Shown here: positions 46,764 through 55,597 of the stretch, one piece after another
How the letters are laid out: each line of letters opens with the position of its first letter
Numbering within the stretch: position 1 is the stretch's first letter
Assembly: GCA_021373135.1 (NCBI GenBank)
Contig: JAJFTH010000006.1
Coordinates: 186,001-250,000, forward strand
Origin: Bacteroidales bacterium
GTDB lineage: Bacteria > Bacteroidota > Bacteroidia > Bacteroidales > UBA1402
DNA: 64,000 bases
Direction: 5' to 3'
Position numbers and translations under genes: made by a program
Notes under the pieces: model-generated
The model's database searches: none
Seen by the model: the letters and a program-made list of their open reading frames with translations, nothing else
What the model was told of the DNA's origin: nothing

Positions 46764-47465
46764 TTAAAAATTCCATTTGACAGCAAGAGTGGGACAAACC
46801 TTAAAACCTTTTATGCCACCGAAATTGGAAGCAATTTCCACTTCGCTACCGGCAGAGAAATTGGAAGTGAAATTGTACCAAAACTGTGGTTCAGTGATGA
46901 AAACGGGGTTTGCGTCATCTCCGGAAGCTGTATAGGTGCCTTTTTCCCACCATAAATCAGCAAAGCCGCATAATGTGACTTTTTTGTCCAGTAATTGCAT
47001 TCCCCAAACGGCAGTGAATTGCGGTGTATAGTTTTTTCCAATAATATCTTTTGCCAAAACTTTTAAATTCAACGTTTTTGAAAAATCAGCATTGTGCATG
47101 AAGTAGTCAACGCCGACCAACCAAGCATTATTGATTGCATAGGATTCACCTGCAAAGTTGGTTGTAGTAGCACGTCCTATAAGCCCGCCATTGTATTCGA
47201 TTTGTGCACTGAAAGGTCCTCCCCAGAAGTTCAGACAACGCGCAAATTCCATGTAGGAAAGAGCAGGTGATTTTTTATCTCCATAATTGAAATCATAATC
47301 TATAAATGCAAAGGTGTTACCCCATTTGTCTACTTTGAACAATTCCAAGGTGGTGGTCACATACTCTCTACCTTTACCGAAATCATAATGAACCTGAAAA
47401 TTTTGAGCCTTTACTTGTGTAGAAACTGCTGCCAATAAAAACAAGGCTGCCATCATTTTTTTCAT
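46764..47465 (-). CDS. DUF5020 outer-membrane protein (Tsx-like nucleoside channel)
   Basis: 233 residues from ATG 47465. A signal peptide (MMAALFLLAAVSTQVKA) precedes QNFQVHYDFGKGREYVTTTL. The rest alternates short aromatic beta strands and ends with VKWNF, a typical outer-membrane barrel C-terminus. I recognise DUF5020, which is related to nucleoside-specific Tsx channels. With the purine permease directly downstream, a two-membrane nucleobase or nucleoside uptake route is inferred. Confidence 0.8.
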   Translation of the reverse strand: MKKMMAALFLLAAVSTQVKAQNFQVHYDFGKGREYVTTTLELFKVDKWGNTFAFIDYDFNYGDKKSPALSYMEFARCLNFWGGPFSAQIEYNGGLIGRATTTNFAGESYAINNAWLVGVDYFMHNADFSKTLNLKVLAKDIIGKNYTPQFTAVWGMQLLDKKVTLCGFADLWWEKGTYTASGDDANPVFITEPQFWYNFTSNFSAGSEVEIASNFGGIKGFKVCPTLAVKWNF

Positions 47466-47518
47466 AATGCGTAAGTTTAATTTTTTGGAATATTTAGTTA
47501 GAGAGTTAGAAAACAAAT

Positions 47519-47536
47519 TTCTTTTGTGCAAAAGAA
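47519..47536. promoter_or_regulatory. 18-bp palindrome upstream of the DUF5020-permease operon
   Basis: TTCTTTTG-TG-CAAAAGAA is a perfect inverted repeat with 8-base arms. On the minus strand its first arm, TTCTTTTG, differs by one base from the -7 consensus. It could thus be an operator overlapping the promoter, 54 bases before the ATG. Confidence 0.5.
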
Positions 47537-47612
47537 GTGAAAAATGTTAGTAAATCATAAAATTGAATGCCTATTTTCCATATAAAAAATGATAGTAACG
47601 GAAAAAACAAAA

Positions 47613-47642
47613 AAAGGCACGATGTCAATCATCGTACCCTTT
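47613..47642 (-). terminator. Terminator of the korA-korB operon
   Basis: ACGATG (47619-47624) pairs with CATCGT (47630-47635) around TCAAT, extended across one mismatch by AAAGG with CCTTT. On the minus strand it is followed by a run of T. It lies 27 bases after korB. Confidence 0.75.
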
Positions 47643-47668
47643 CCCGAATCTTAGTTTTGGCTAAAAAA

Positions 47669-48685
47669 CTATTTTATTTCCCATGTTTCCAATGTACGTA
47701 AAAAGTCTTCCAGTTTGTGGATTTGCGGATGTTTTTCCTGAACATCCTTGACTTGTTTTTCCACTTCCCTGTCGTAGGTCGGAGCTTCAACGTCTCTGAT
47801 GACACCCAATGCCACAGGAAGGTCTCCCGACATGGTCCCAAGTTTGAAATGCAGTGTCCTGTCTTCGCATTTGGCATCATGCACCAAGATGTCTTTTTCC
47901 GTCATTCCGTTTTCTCCGATGGTGATTGATTTCAGGTTGAAACCTTCGATGACCAGACCTTTATTACGGTCCTTTCCGTAAATCATCGGTTCTCCGTGTT
48001 TCAGGATGATTGTGCGGTCTGCGCGGAATTCCTTGTCTGAAATGGCACTGTGGGTTCCGTTATTAAAAATGACGCAGTTTACCAATGCTTCGACAACGGA
48101 AGTGCCTTTATGTTTTGCAGCCTGGATCAGAACGTCCTGAGTAGTCTTAAGATCAACGTCCAGTGTTCTTGCGAAGAAGTTACCTCGGGCACCGAAGGTC
48201 AGTTCTGCAGGGCGGAAAGGATCTTCAACGGTTCCGTAAGGTGAGGACTTTGAGATAAAACCTCTCTTGGAGGTCGGAGAGTATTGGCCTTTGGTCAGAC
48301 CGTATATTTCATTGTTGAACAAAACGATATTCAGGTCGATGTTTCTGCGGAGGGCGTGGATGAAATGGTTTCCTCCGATAGCCAGGCAGTCACCGTCTCC
48401 TGTCACTTGCCATACGGTCAGTTCCGGATTGGCCGTCTTCACTCCGGTAGCAATGGCAGTTGCACGTCCATGGATGGTGTGCATTCCGTAGGTGTTGACA
48501 TAGTAGGGGAAACGGCTTGAGCAACCGATTCCGGAGATGACAGCCGTTTGATCCGGTGAGATGCCAAGTTCGGTCATGGCCTTTTGGATGCTGTTTAAAA
48601 TGGCGTGATCGCCGCAGCCTGGACACCAGCGTACATCCTGATCGCTTTTAAAATCCTTTATTGTATAATTATTTGTTTCCATCAC
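47669..48685 (-). CDS. korB: 2-oxoacid (2-oxoglutarate) ferredoxin oxidoreductase, beta subunit
   Basis: 338 residues. WCPGCGDHAILNSIQKAM at the N-terminus supplies cluster cysteines. The thiamine pyrophosphate site is VTGDGDCLAIGGNHFIHA and LFNNEIYGLTKGQYSPTSK. It binds TPP and, with korA, oxidatively decarboxylates 2-oxoglutarate (or, in reverse, carboxylates succinyl-CoA) with ferredoxin. Its start immediately follows the korA stop. No separate ferredoxin-like subunit is nearby, as in two-subunit enzymes. Confidence 0.92.
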   Translation of the reverse strand: MMETNNYTIKDFKSDQDVRWCPGCGDHAILNSIQKAMTELGISPDQTAVISGIGCSSRFPYYVNTYGMHTIHGRATAIATGVKTANPELTVWQVTGDGDCLAIGGNHFIHALRRNIDLNIVLFNNEIYGLTKGQYSPTSKRGFISKSSPYGTVEDPFRPAELTFGARGNFFARTLDVDLKTTQDVLIQAAKHKGTSVVEALVNCVIFNNGTHSAISDKEFRADRTIILKHGEPMIYGKDRNKGLVIEGFNLKSITIGENGMTEKDILVHDAKCEDRTLHFKLGTMSGDLPVALGVIRDVEAPTYDREVEKQVKDVQEKHPQIHKLEDFLRTLETWEIK

Positions 48686-50533
48686 TTAGTCGTCTAAAAG
48701 AGTTTTGAAATGATCTACTAATTCCTGAACCAAAAATGGTTGCCCCTCCACTTTGTTGTATTTCAGTGGGGTAATTCCGTCTATTTTTGAACGAAGATAT
48801 CCTGCAAACTGACCGTTATTGAGTTCACACACAATGATTTTTTTGTACTTGGTAAGGACTTCTGCTGTATTTTTCGGGAGCGGATTGATATAATTGAAAT
48901 GAGCCAATGCTACTTTTTCCCCTTCTGCATTCAATGCTTCAACGGCTGAGTACAAATGGCCGAAGGTGCCTCCCCATCCTACAACCAGCAAGTCTGCATC
49001 GGGATTCCCCTGTATTTTGAGTTCAGGAATGACATGAGCGATGTTGTCGATTTTGGCCTGACGCAAGTTGGTCATCAATTGGTGATTCTTGGGTTCTGTC
49101 GAGATGGCTCCTGTCTTGTTGTCTTTTTCAAGACCGCCGACGCGGTGGGCAAAACCTTCAGTGCCGGGTATAGCCCAGTAGCGGGAACCATTTTCGGGGT
49201 TACGGAAATAAGGTTTCCAGTATGATTTCATGTCTTCGCTTACAAACGGAGGATGGATGGCAGGATAATCATCCATGTTAGGGATTCTCCATGCTGATGA
49301 ACCGTTGGCGATAAAAGCATCGGAGAGCAAGATTGCCGGAGTCATGTGCTCAACAGCCAGCTTGGATGCAATAAAGGCGAAATCAAAGCAGTCGGCCGGG
49401 GTGCTTGCTGCAATTACGACGCAGGGGCTTTCACCATTACGGCCGTAAATAGCTTGCCATAAATCAGTTTGTTCTGTTTTGGTGGGAAGACCGGTTGAAG
49501 GACCGCCGCGTTGAACATCTATGACAACCAATGGAAGCTCTGCCATAATTGCAAGATTGATGGCTTCGCTCTTTAAAGCGAGACCGGGACCTGATGTTGA
49601 AGTGGCTGCAAGGCTCCCTGCGAAACTGGCACCGATGGCTGTACAAACGCCTGCGATTTCGTCTTCAGCCTGTACGGTCTTGACTCCAAGGTCTTTTCTT
49701 GCAGAAAGTTCGTGTAAGATTTCTGTGGCTGGAGTAATGGGATAGCTTCCCAGAAATAAAGGCAGTCCTGATTTTTCAGATGCGGCAATCAAACCCCAAG
49801 CTGTTGCCTGATTACCTTTAACGTCTGTGTAGGTTCCTTTTTGCTTTTCGGTGGAATCAATGTGGTAGGTTGATACGCTTGCATGCGTGTTGCTCCCGTA
49901 GTTGAACCCGTCAACCAAAACTTTCAGGTTGGCTTTCAGGATGGTTGGTTTTTTCTTGAACTTGTTTTCGAGAAGATGCATCGCATTGTCAACAGGAATG
50001 TTGAACAACCAGCAAAGCAGACCTAATGAGAACATATTTTTACATCGCAGGATACTCTTGTTGTCCATTTCACTGTCAGCAAGGCTGGCCTTGACCATCG
50101 TGGTGATGCGGGCACCGATAATCTGAGCGGCACCGAGACCTAATTCTGCAATGGGGTCGTTTGTCTTATATCCGGCTTTGGTCATGCCGCTTTCGTCAAA
50201 AGCATCTTCATCAATGATGATGATGGCGTTTGGTTTGATGTGCTTCTTGTTGACCTTGAGTGCCGCGGGGTTCATGGCAATAAGAATGTCTGCCAGGTCA
50301 CCAGGAGTGTAAACTTTTTTGCCTACATGCACTTGATAACCGGAAACACCTCCCAATGTACCCTGTGGGGCGCGGATTTCTGCCGGGTAATCCGGAAATG
50401 TTGAGATTTCGTTACCGGAGATGGCTGAGAGATTTGAAAAAAGGCTTCCGGTGAGTTGCATTCCATCTCCCGAATCGCCTGAAAAGCGAATGACCACTTT
50501 TTCTAATGATGTCACTTTTGCTGTATCTGCCAT
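48686..50533 (-). CDS. korA: 2-oxoacid (2-oxoglutarate) ferredoxin oxidoreductase, fused gamma-alpha subunit
   Basis: 615 residues. The N-terminal gamma domain carries VIRFSGDSGDGMQLTGSLFS (residues 11-30) and ends near residue 190. The alpha (pyrimidine-binding) domain follows with GSYPITPATEILHELSA and VQAEDEIAGVCTAIGASFAG. A transketolase C-terminal-like part ends the protein (LLVVGWGGTFGHLYSAVEAL). The fused gamma-alpha layout is standard for KorA/OorA. The precise substrate (2-oxoglutarate or another 2-oxoacid) is inferred from overall similarity. Confidence 0.92.
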   Translation of the reverse strand: MADTAKVTSLEKVVIRFSGDSGDGMQLTGSLFSNLSAISGNEISTFPDYPAEIRAPQGTLGGVSGYQVHVGKKVYTPGDLADILIAMNPAALKVNKKHIKPNAIIIIDEDAFDESGMTKAGYKTNDPIAELGLGAAQIIGARITTMVKASLADSEMDNKSILRCKNMFSLGLLCWLFNIPVDNAMHLLENKFKKKPTILKANLKVLVDGFNYGSNTHASVSTYHIDSTEKQKGTYTDVKGNQATAWGLIAASEKSGLPLFLGSYPITPATEILHELSARKDLGVKTVQAEDEIAGVCTAIGASFAGSLAATSTSGPGLALKSEAINLAIMAELPLVVIDVQRGGPSTGLPTKTEQTDLWQAIYGRNGESPCVVIAASTPADCFDFAFIASKLAVEHMTPAILLSDAFIANGSSAWRIPNMDDYPAIHPPFVSEDMKSYWKPYFRNPENGSRYWAIPGTEGFAHRVGGLEKDNKTGAISTEPKNHQLMTNLRQAKIDNIAHVIPELKIQGNPDADLLVVGWGGTFGHLYSAVEALNAEGEKVALAHFNYINPLPKNTAEVLTKYKKIIVCELNNGQFAGYLRSKIDGITPLKYNKVEGQPFLVQELVDHFKTLLDD

Positions 50534-50575
50534 AGTTCATTTGATAAAAACAGGTAGGGGTAATATTTCAGGCCA

Positions 50576-50606
50576 CAAAGGAACAAAAAAAATGGAGAAA
50601 ATGCAA
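50576..50606 (-). promoter_or_regulatory. Promoter of korAB
   Basis: On the minus strand TTG (50606-50604) is followed after 20 bases by TTCCTTTG (50583-50576), a one-mismatch -7 box. The leader to ATG 50533 is about 35 bases. Confidence 0.6.
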
Positions 50607-50669
50607 TAAAATAAGAAAAAATCGCCCCCATAATGCATATAAATACAATATACTGCATCTTTATTGCAT

Positions 50670-50704
50670 AAAAAAGCTTCCAGACTCATCGTGGAAGCTT
50701 TTTT
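50670..50704. terminator. Intrinsic terminator after the beta-CASP metallo-hydrolase gene
   Basis: A perfect 12-bp stem, AAAAAAGCTTCC (50670-50681) with GGAAGCTTTTTT (50693-50704), and an 11-base loop. It separates the metallo-hydrolase unit from the korAB promoter. Confidence 0.92.
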
Positions 50705-50776
50705 ATATGATATTGCCAATATAAATATTCTATTTCCTTTTGTTGAAAAGGTTCATGGCTTTTGAACAAGGATGTG

Positions 50777-52180
50777 CTAATTTAAGTTGAAAGTTTGATG
50801 CTGCTCAGGGATTTCAATATTCAAGAATCCTTTTTTGTGTAGACGTTCACAGAACGCTTTCTGAGATTCCGGTTCACCATGTACGATAAAGACCTTTTTT
50901 ACTTCGTCAGGTTCCAGACTTGAAAGATATTGGCACAGATCCCTGTAGTCGGCATGGGCAGACATGGATTCAATGATTCGGATATCAGCCCTGACCGGGT
51001 AATCTTCTCCAAAGATGGTCACGATCTCGGGTTGTAATTTTAAACGTGCACCCAAAGAATTCTTTTCACAGTACCCAACCATCAGAATCGTGGTGCTTGG
51101 ATCGGCAATATTGTTGGCGATATGGTGCTTGACCCTGCCGGCTTCAGCCATTCCGGATGCTGAAATGATCACGCAGGGTTCATCTGATCCGTTCAAAGCC
51201 TGTGATTCGCGCTTGTCTTCGATATAGTGCAATCCTCTAAAATCGAACGGGTCTTTGTCAAATTTCATGATTTTCTGAACAGAACGATTAAAGCATTCAG
51301 GATGTTGCTTGACAATTTTTGTCACTGTCGTAGAAAGGGGACTGTCGACATAATACTTTACATCAGGAAGTCTGTAATCCAGTTCCATTTCATTGAGCGT
51401 ATAGAGCAGTTCCTGTGTACGTCCGACACTGAAAGCAGGAATAATCAATTTTCCCCTTTTGCCTATGCACGTTTCAACGATGATATCGTGCAAGATATCT
51501 GATGTTTCATCAATTTTGTCATGCAAGCGGTTTCCATAAGTGGATTCAACAATCATATAATCGACCTGCGGGAAAACAGACGGAGATTTCAAGATAGGAT
51601 CACCGTATCTGCCAACATCCCCGCTGAATGCAATTCTTGTAATTTTTCCGTCTTCTTTGATGGAAAGAAAAATGGTTGAGGCACCTAAAATGTGTCCGTT
51701 TTCAAATAATTGAAGCTCTATGTCTTCGTCTATGTCGAATGGTTTCTCAAATGGGACGGGTTCAAACAATTTGGCGGCTGCTTCGGCATCCTCTATGGAA
51801 TAGAGTGGTTCAATAAAAGGCTTGCCTTGTATCAGTCTCCTTTTATTCATGAACTTGATATCATTTTGCTGAATAAAGGCTGAATCTTTCAGTAAGGCAT
51901 CTGTCAGGTCGAGTGTGGCGTTGGACCCGAATATCCGTCCGTGAAATCCATCCTTGATGAGTTTAGGAACCAAGCCGGTGTGGTCAATATGCGCATGCGA
52001 AAGAATCAGATAATCTATTTCACTGGCTTTGAAGCCGAGATTTGAGTTTAATTCCTGAGTTTCTTTACCCATACCTTGGAACATTCCGCAATCAAGCAGG
52101 ATGGTCTTTCCATTGTTCAGTGTGATGAGGTGTTTGGATCCGGTAACGGTCTGTGCTGCACCATGGAATGTGATTTTCAT
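50777..52180 (-). CDS. Beta-CASP metallo-beta-lactamase-fold hydrolase (CPSF/RNase-like)
   Basis: 467 residues. The metal site LILSHAHIDHTGLVPKL (HxHxDH, about 58-74) is intact. The central beta-CASP insert (PAFSVGRTQELLYTL, DSPLSTTVTKIV) and the end blocks (IISASGMAEAGRVKHH, GYCEKNSLGARL, SAHADYRDL, VHGEPESQKAFCERL) match the CPSF73/YSH1-like prokaryotic group. These are likely RNA-processing nucleases; the target is unknown. It has its own promoter and terminator. Confidence 0.92.
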   Translation of the reverse strand: MKITFHGAAQTVTGSKHLITLNNGKTILLDCGMFQGMGKETQELNSNLGFKASEIDYLILSHAHIDHTGLVPKLIKDGFHGRIFGSNATLDLTDALLKDSAFIQQNDIKFMNKRRLIQGKPFIEPLYSIEDAEAAAKLFEPVPFEKPFDIDEDIELQLFENGHILGASTIFLSIKEDGKITRIAFSGDVGRYGDPILKSPSVFPQVDYMIVESTYGNRLHDKIDETSDILHDIIVETCIGKRGKLIIPAFSVGRTQELLYTLNEMELDYRLPDVKYYVDSPLSTTVTKIVKQHPECFNRSVQKIMKFDKDPFDFRGLHYIEDKRESQALNGSDEPCVIISASGMAEAGRVKHHIANNIADPSTTILMVGYCEKNSLGARLKLQPEIVTIFGEDYPVRADIRIIESMSAHADYRDLCQYLSSLEPDEVKKVFIVHGEPESQKAFCERLHKKGFLNIEIPEQHQTFNLN

Positions 52181-52203
52181 ATATTAGTCTTTACGATTAT
52201 TTC

Positions 52204-52233
52204 CAAATGTACACTTTTATCATATTCGCTCAA
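52204..52233 (-). promoter_or_regulatory. Promoter of the beta-CASP hydrolase gene
   Basis: On the minus strand TTG (52233-52231), 19 bases, then TACATTTG (52211-52204), an exact fit to the consensus, 24 bases before the ATG. Confidence 0.75.
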
Positions 52234-52336
52234 TGATGCTTGTGTTAAAAATATAAAATAAAATCGGTCCGAAAACAACGGGATAAAACCGATGTCATCC
52301 GAACCGACGCAGTTCTGAGAGGCTTGATGTATGTTT

Positions 52337-54139
52337 TTACATTCTGTCCGGAACGTCGATGCCCAATAGATTCATTCCTGACTTGATTATTTTTCCGGTG
52401 GTATCGGAAAGCATAATCCTGAAAGCTTGGAGAGAGGTGTTTTCTTCTTTCAATATGGGAAAGTCGTGATAGAATTGATTGTATTCCTTGGCCAAATCAT
52501 ACATGTAATTGGCTATCAGTGCGGGGCTGAAACCTTCGGCGGCATCCTTGAGGATATTGGGAAAAGTTGTGATCAGACGGATTAAGTACAACTCTTTATC
52601 TGATATGTTCAGGTTGACATCAACTTTTTCGGGACGGGCGATGCCTGATTCATCAACCTTGCGCAAAATGGATTGGATGCGGGCGTGTGTGTATTGGATG
52701 AACGGTCCTGTATTTCCGTTAAAATCAATGGATTCTTTGGGATTGAAAGTCATGTTCTTTTTGGGATCGACCTTGAGGATGAAATATTTAAGCGCGCCAA
52801 GACCGACCATGTTGGCAATGTCTTCTGCCTGATCCTTCGTCAATCCGTCCAGCTTGCCCAATTCGAGGGAAGTTTCCCTTGCTGTACTGACCATTTCATC
52901 AATCAGGTCATCGGCATCTACAACAGTTCCTTCTCTGGATTTCATTTTTCCTTCAGGCAGTTCTACCATTCCATAGGAGAAATGGACCAGTCCTTTGCCC
53001 CAGGCAAACCCCAGTCTGTCAAGCAAGATGGAAAGTACCTGGAAATGGTAAATTTGCTCATTTCCGACAACATAAACCATTTTGTCGATGGGATATTCGC
53101 TGAAACGCAGGTTGGCAGTGCCGATATCCTGAGTCATATATACAGAGGTGCCGTCACTTCTGAGCAGGACTTTTTGATCCAGCCCGTCTGCAGTCAAATC
53201 CGCCCAGACAGAGCCGTCTTCCTGGCGATAGAATAGCCCTTTTTCAAGGCCTTCGAGCACTTTATCCTTACCGAAGAGGTAAGTTTGTGATTCGTAATAT
53301 ATCTTGTCAAAGCTCACGCCCAGTTTCTTGTATGTTTCATCAAAACCTGCAAAAACCCAGCTGTTCATGGTTTTCCAAAGCTGACGGACTTCTTGATCTC
53401 CTGCTTCCCATTTCTGAAGCATTTCACGGGCTTCGCCCATCAGTGGTGATGCAGCCTCTGCTTCCTCTTTGGTCATTCCTTTCTCTTGCAGATCAGAAAC
53501 TTCCTGTTTGTAATGTTTGTCGAATGCGACGTAATAGTCACCAACCAAGTGATCGCCTTTTTTGCCGGATGAGGCCGGTGTCTCTCCGTTACCCCATTTT
53601 TGCCAGGCAAGCATGGATTTGCAGATATGAATTCCCCTGTCGTTTACAATGTTGGTTTTTACAACCTTGTTTCCATTGGCTTCGAGAATCTTACACAAGC
53701 TGTAGCCTAACAGGTTGTTTCTGATGTGTCCGAGATGTAAAGGCTTATTGGTGTTTGGAGAAGAATATTCGACCATCACTAATGGTGCCTTCTCGTCGGC
53801 TTGTCTGATGCCGTATTGCCGGTCATTATATGCATTCTCCAGAGCCTGTAGCCAAAATGCCGGAGAAACAACCAGATTCAGAAAGCCTTTGATGACATTA
53901 TAGGAACTGAGTTCAGCCGTATTTTCAACCAACCATTTGCCCAGATCCTGTGCCGTTTCTTCGGGTTTCTTTTTCGAAAGGCGTAGAAAAGGGAAAACTA
54001 CAATGGTGATGTCTCCTTCAAATTCCTTTTTTGTGGGTTGTAATTGAATTTGGGCTTGATCGGCGCTTTGTCCGTAAAGGGCTTCCATGGCGAGGATCAG
54101 GTTCTTTTCAAGTATTTGGTTGATGGTCATTTTGCTCAA
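52337..54139 (-). CDS. argS: Arginyl-tRNA synthetase
   Basis: 600 residues, full length. An N-terminal Add-1 tRNA-binding domain is followed by the class I HIGH motif in SSPNTNKPLHLGHIRNNLLG. The second signature appears as GKMKSREGTVVDADDL, a usual ArgS variant of KMSKS. A DALR anticodon-binding domain ends with NLLGIDVPDRM. It charges tRNA-Arg. It is a single gene with a consensus promoter and lies between the beta-CASP gene and HU. Confidence 0.97.
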   Translation of the reverse strand: MSKMTINQILEKNLILAMEALYGQSADQAQIQLQPTKKEFEGDITIVVFPFLRLSKKKPEETAQDLGKWLVENTAELSSYNVIKGFLNLVVSPAFWLQALENAYNDRQYGIRQADEKAPLVMVEYSSPNTNKPLHLGHIRNNLLGYSLCKILEANGNKVVKTNIVNDRGIHICKSMLAWQKWGNGETPASSGKKGDHLVGDYYVAFDKHYKQEVSDLQEKGMTKEEAEAASPLMGEAREMLQKWEAGDQEVRQLWKTMNSWVFAGFDETYKKLGVSFDKIYYESQTYLFGKDKVLEGLEKGLFYRQEDGSVWADLTADGLDQKVLLRSDGTSVYMTQDIGTANLRFSEYPIDKMVYVVGNEQIYHFQVLSILLDRLGFAWGKGLVHFSYGMVELPEGKMKSREGTVVDADDLIDEMVSTARETSLELGKLDGLTKDQAEDIANMVGLGALKYFILKVDPKKNMTFNPKESIDFNGNTGPFIQYTHARIQSILRKVDESGIARPEKVDVNLNISDKELYLIRLITTFPNILKDAAEGFSPALIANYMYDLAKEYNQFYHDFPILKEENTSLQAFRIMLSDTTGKIIKSGMNLLGIDVPDRM

Positions 54140-54152
54140 ATTTTAGAGGACG

Positions 54153-54184
54153 CAAAGTTAACGCAAATTCGCTAATGCTGCAAA
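54153..54184 (-). promoter_or_regulatory. Promoter of argS
   Basis: On the minus strand TTTG (54184-54181), 20 bases, then TAACTTTG (54160-54153): a perfect consensus promoter 13 bases before the ATG, so the leader is very short. Confidence 0.75.
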
Positions 54185-54270
54185 CTGCCTGTAAAAAACA
54201 AACAAAGGTCATAACAAAAGGCATAATAGCCCTTTGTTACAACCTTGGAAGAGGTGTGTCTTTATAACAA

Positions 54271-54291
54271 AGGCTGCCTTAGGGGCAGCCT
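54271..54291 (-). terminator. Terminator of the HU gene
   Basis: AGGCTGCC (54271-54278) and GGCAGCCT (54284-54291) form an 8-bp stem with a 5-base loop, then TTTGTTAT on the minus strand. Confidence 0.75.
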
Positions 54292-54315
54292 CCTGAATTC
54301 GTAATGCGTTATGTT

Positions 54316-54585
54316 CTAAACCAGACCGGCCAATTCGGAACCTGCTTTAAATTTAACGACTTTCTTTGCTGCAATTTTAATTGGCTTTTTTGTTGCAGGG
54401 TTAATACCTGTGCGAGCTGCTTTTTGTACTACAGAAAAAGTCCCAAAACCAACCAATGCAATTTTGTCACCTGCTTTTAATGTTTCGGCAACACTACCCA
54501 AAAATGACTCAAGGGCTTTTTTGGAATCTACTTTGCTCAAGCCGGATTTTTCGGCCATAGCGCTAATAAGTTGTGCTTTGTTCAT
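54316..54585 (-). CDS. HU-family DNA-binding protein
   Basis: 89 residues. It starts MNKAQLISAMAEKSGLSKVD and carries the DNA-binding arm GFGTFSVVQKAARTGINP followed by a basic end KIAAKKVVKFKAGSEL. This is a canonical bacterial HU subunit that bends and compacts DNA. It is a single gene with its own promoter and terminator. Confidence 0.95.
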   Translation of the reverse strand: MNKAQLISAMAEKSGLSKVDSKKALESFLGSVAETLKAGDKIALVGFGTFSVVQKAARTGINPATKKPIKIAAKKVVKFKAGSELAGLV

Positions 54586-54641
54586 AGTAAAAAATGGTAT
54601 ATAAAGTTAAACAAAAGGGTTTAAATCAAAAATAGATAAAG

Positions 54642-54672
54642 CAAAAGTATATTTAAATTTCAGTATTACAAG
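54642..54672 (-). promoter_or_regulatory. Promoter of the HU gene
   Basis: On the minus strand TTG (54671-54669), 19 bases, then TACTTTTG (54649-54642). A second -7-like box, TATTTTTG, at 54627-54634 lacks a -33 partner. Confidence 0.7.
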
Positions 54673-54814
54673 AGAAAAAGAAAAAAAAAACAAGAGAAAA
54701 TACATTTTTTATTAAAAACTGTCAATGAATAGTCAATAAGCCTGCTTTTTTGTACTTTTGCCCATGAAATATTCCTTTTTATGGCTTATTTTTAAACCAT
54801 TACCTTCAAAAAAT

Positions 54815-55597
54815 ATGAGTAATTTCCATTCATCTTCCGGTTTTATGTCTTCCGTCCCTGTTGTGACAAAAAATTTAATCATCATCAATGTCTTATTTTG
54901 GGTGGCATCGTTGGTCCTTCCTAAAGTAGGCATTGATTTGATACCATATTTAGGTTTACATTATATTGGATCTCATGACTTTTTGCTGAGTCAGTTTATC
55001 ACATATATGTTCATGCATGATCCCATGAATTTCGCGCATGTCTTTTTTAACATGTTCGGTGTTTATATGTTTGGTCGTATTCTGGAACAGGTGTGGGGAC
55101 CCAAAAGATTTCTTCTGTTCTATATGGTAACCGGTATTGGTGCTGCCATTGTTCAGCAAATAGTATGGTATATTGATATCAGACCATTTTTAGCCGCCAT
55201 CGACAATTATAACATATCAGGAGACAGTTCAGTCTTGTCACATTATCTGAATATTCAGCAAGGTGTTTTATATTCGGCTGAAACCATGGTTCAGGCAAAG
55301 GAAATGGTGTTGAATAGCATGATAACTATTGGAGCTTCAGGAGCGGTTTTTGGAATATTGCTTGGTTTTGGGATGTTGTTTCCCAATGCACCGCTGTATA
55401 TCATGTTTATCCCGGTACCCATCAAGGCTAAGTATATGGTGATCGGTTATGGTCTGATTGAACTTTTTACCGGAGTGTCAAGCTTTTCCGGAGATAATGT
55501 AGCACATTTTGCCCATTTGGGTGGAATGTTATTCGGCTATTTCTTAATACGTTACTGGAAAAAGAAAGGATTTGGAAATGGCTTCTTTTTGGGATAG
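54815..55597 (+). CDS. Rhomboid intramembrane serine protease (first of two)
   Basis: 260 residues from ATG 54815; earlier in-frame codons lie in or too near the -7 box (TACTTTTG, 54753-54760). Six or so helices. The catalytic serine is in TIGASGAVFGILLGFG (GASG) and the histidine in VAHFAHLGGMLFGYFLIRYW. The loop after helix 1 has HDPMNFAHVFFNMFGVYMFG. It cleaves membrane proteins within the bilayer; substrate unknown. Its end overlaps the second rhomboid gene by 20 bases. Confidence 0.92.
   Translation: MSNFHSSSGFMSSVPVVTKNLIIINVLFWVASLVLPKVGIDLIPYLGLHYIGSHDFLLSQFITYMFMHDPMNFAHVFFNMFGVYMFGRILEQVWGPKRFLLFYMVTGIGAAIVQQIVWYIDIRPFLAAIDNYNISGDSSVLSHYLNIQQGVLYSAETMVQAKEMVLNSMITIGASGAVFGILLGFGMLFPNAPLYIMFIPVPIKAKYMVIGYGLIELFTGVSSFSGDNVAHFAHLGGMLFGYFLIRYWKKKGFGNGFFLG

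Noticed and set aside
52255-52315. Imperfect hairpin between argS and the beta-CASP gene (TCGGT ... ACCGA)
   Set aside because: Outer arms pair but the interior is poorly matched and no T-run follows; too weak to call a terminator.
54733-54933. 66-residue minus-strand frame at the start of the first rhomboid gene
   Set aside because: It overlaps the rhomboid start and promoter, with low-complexity sequence and no homology I recognise.
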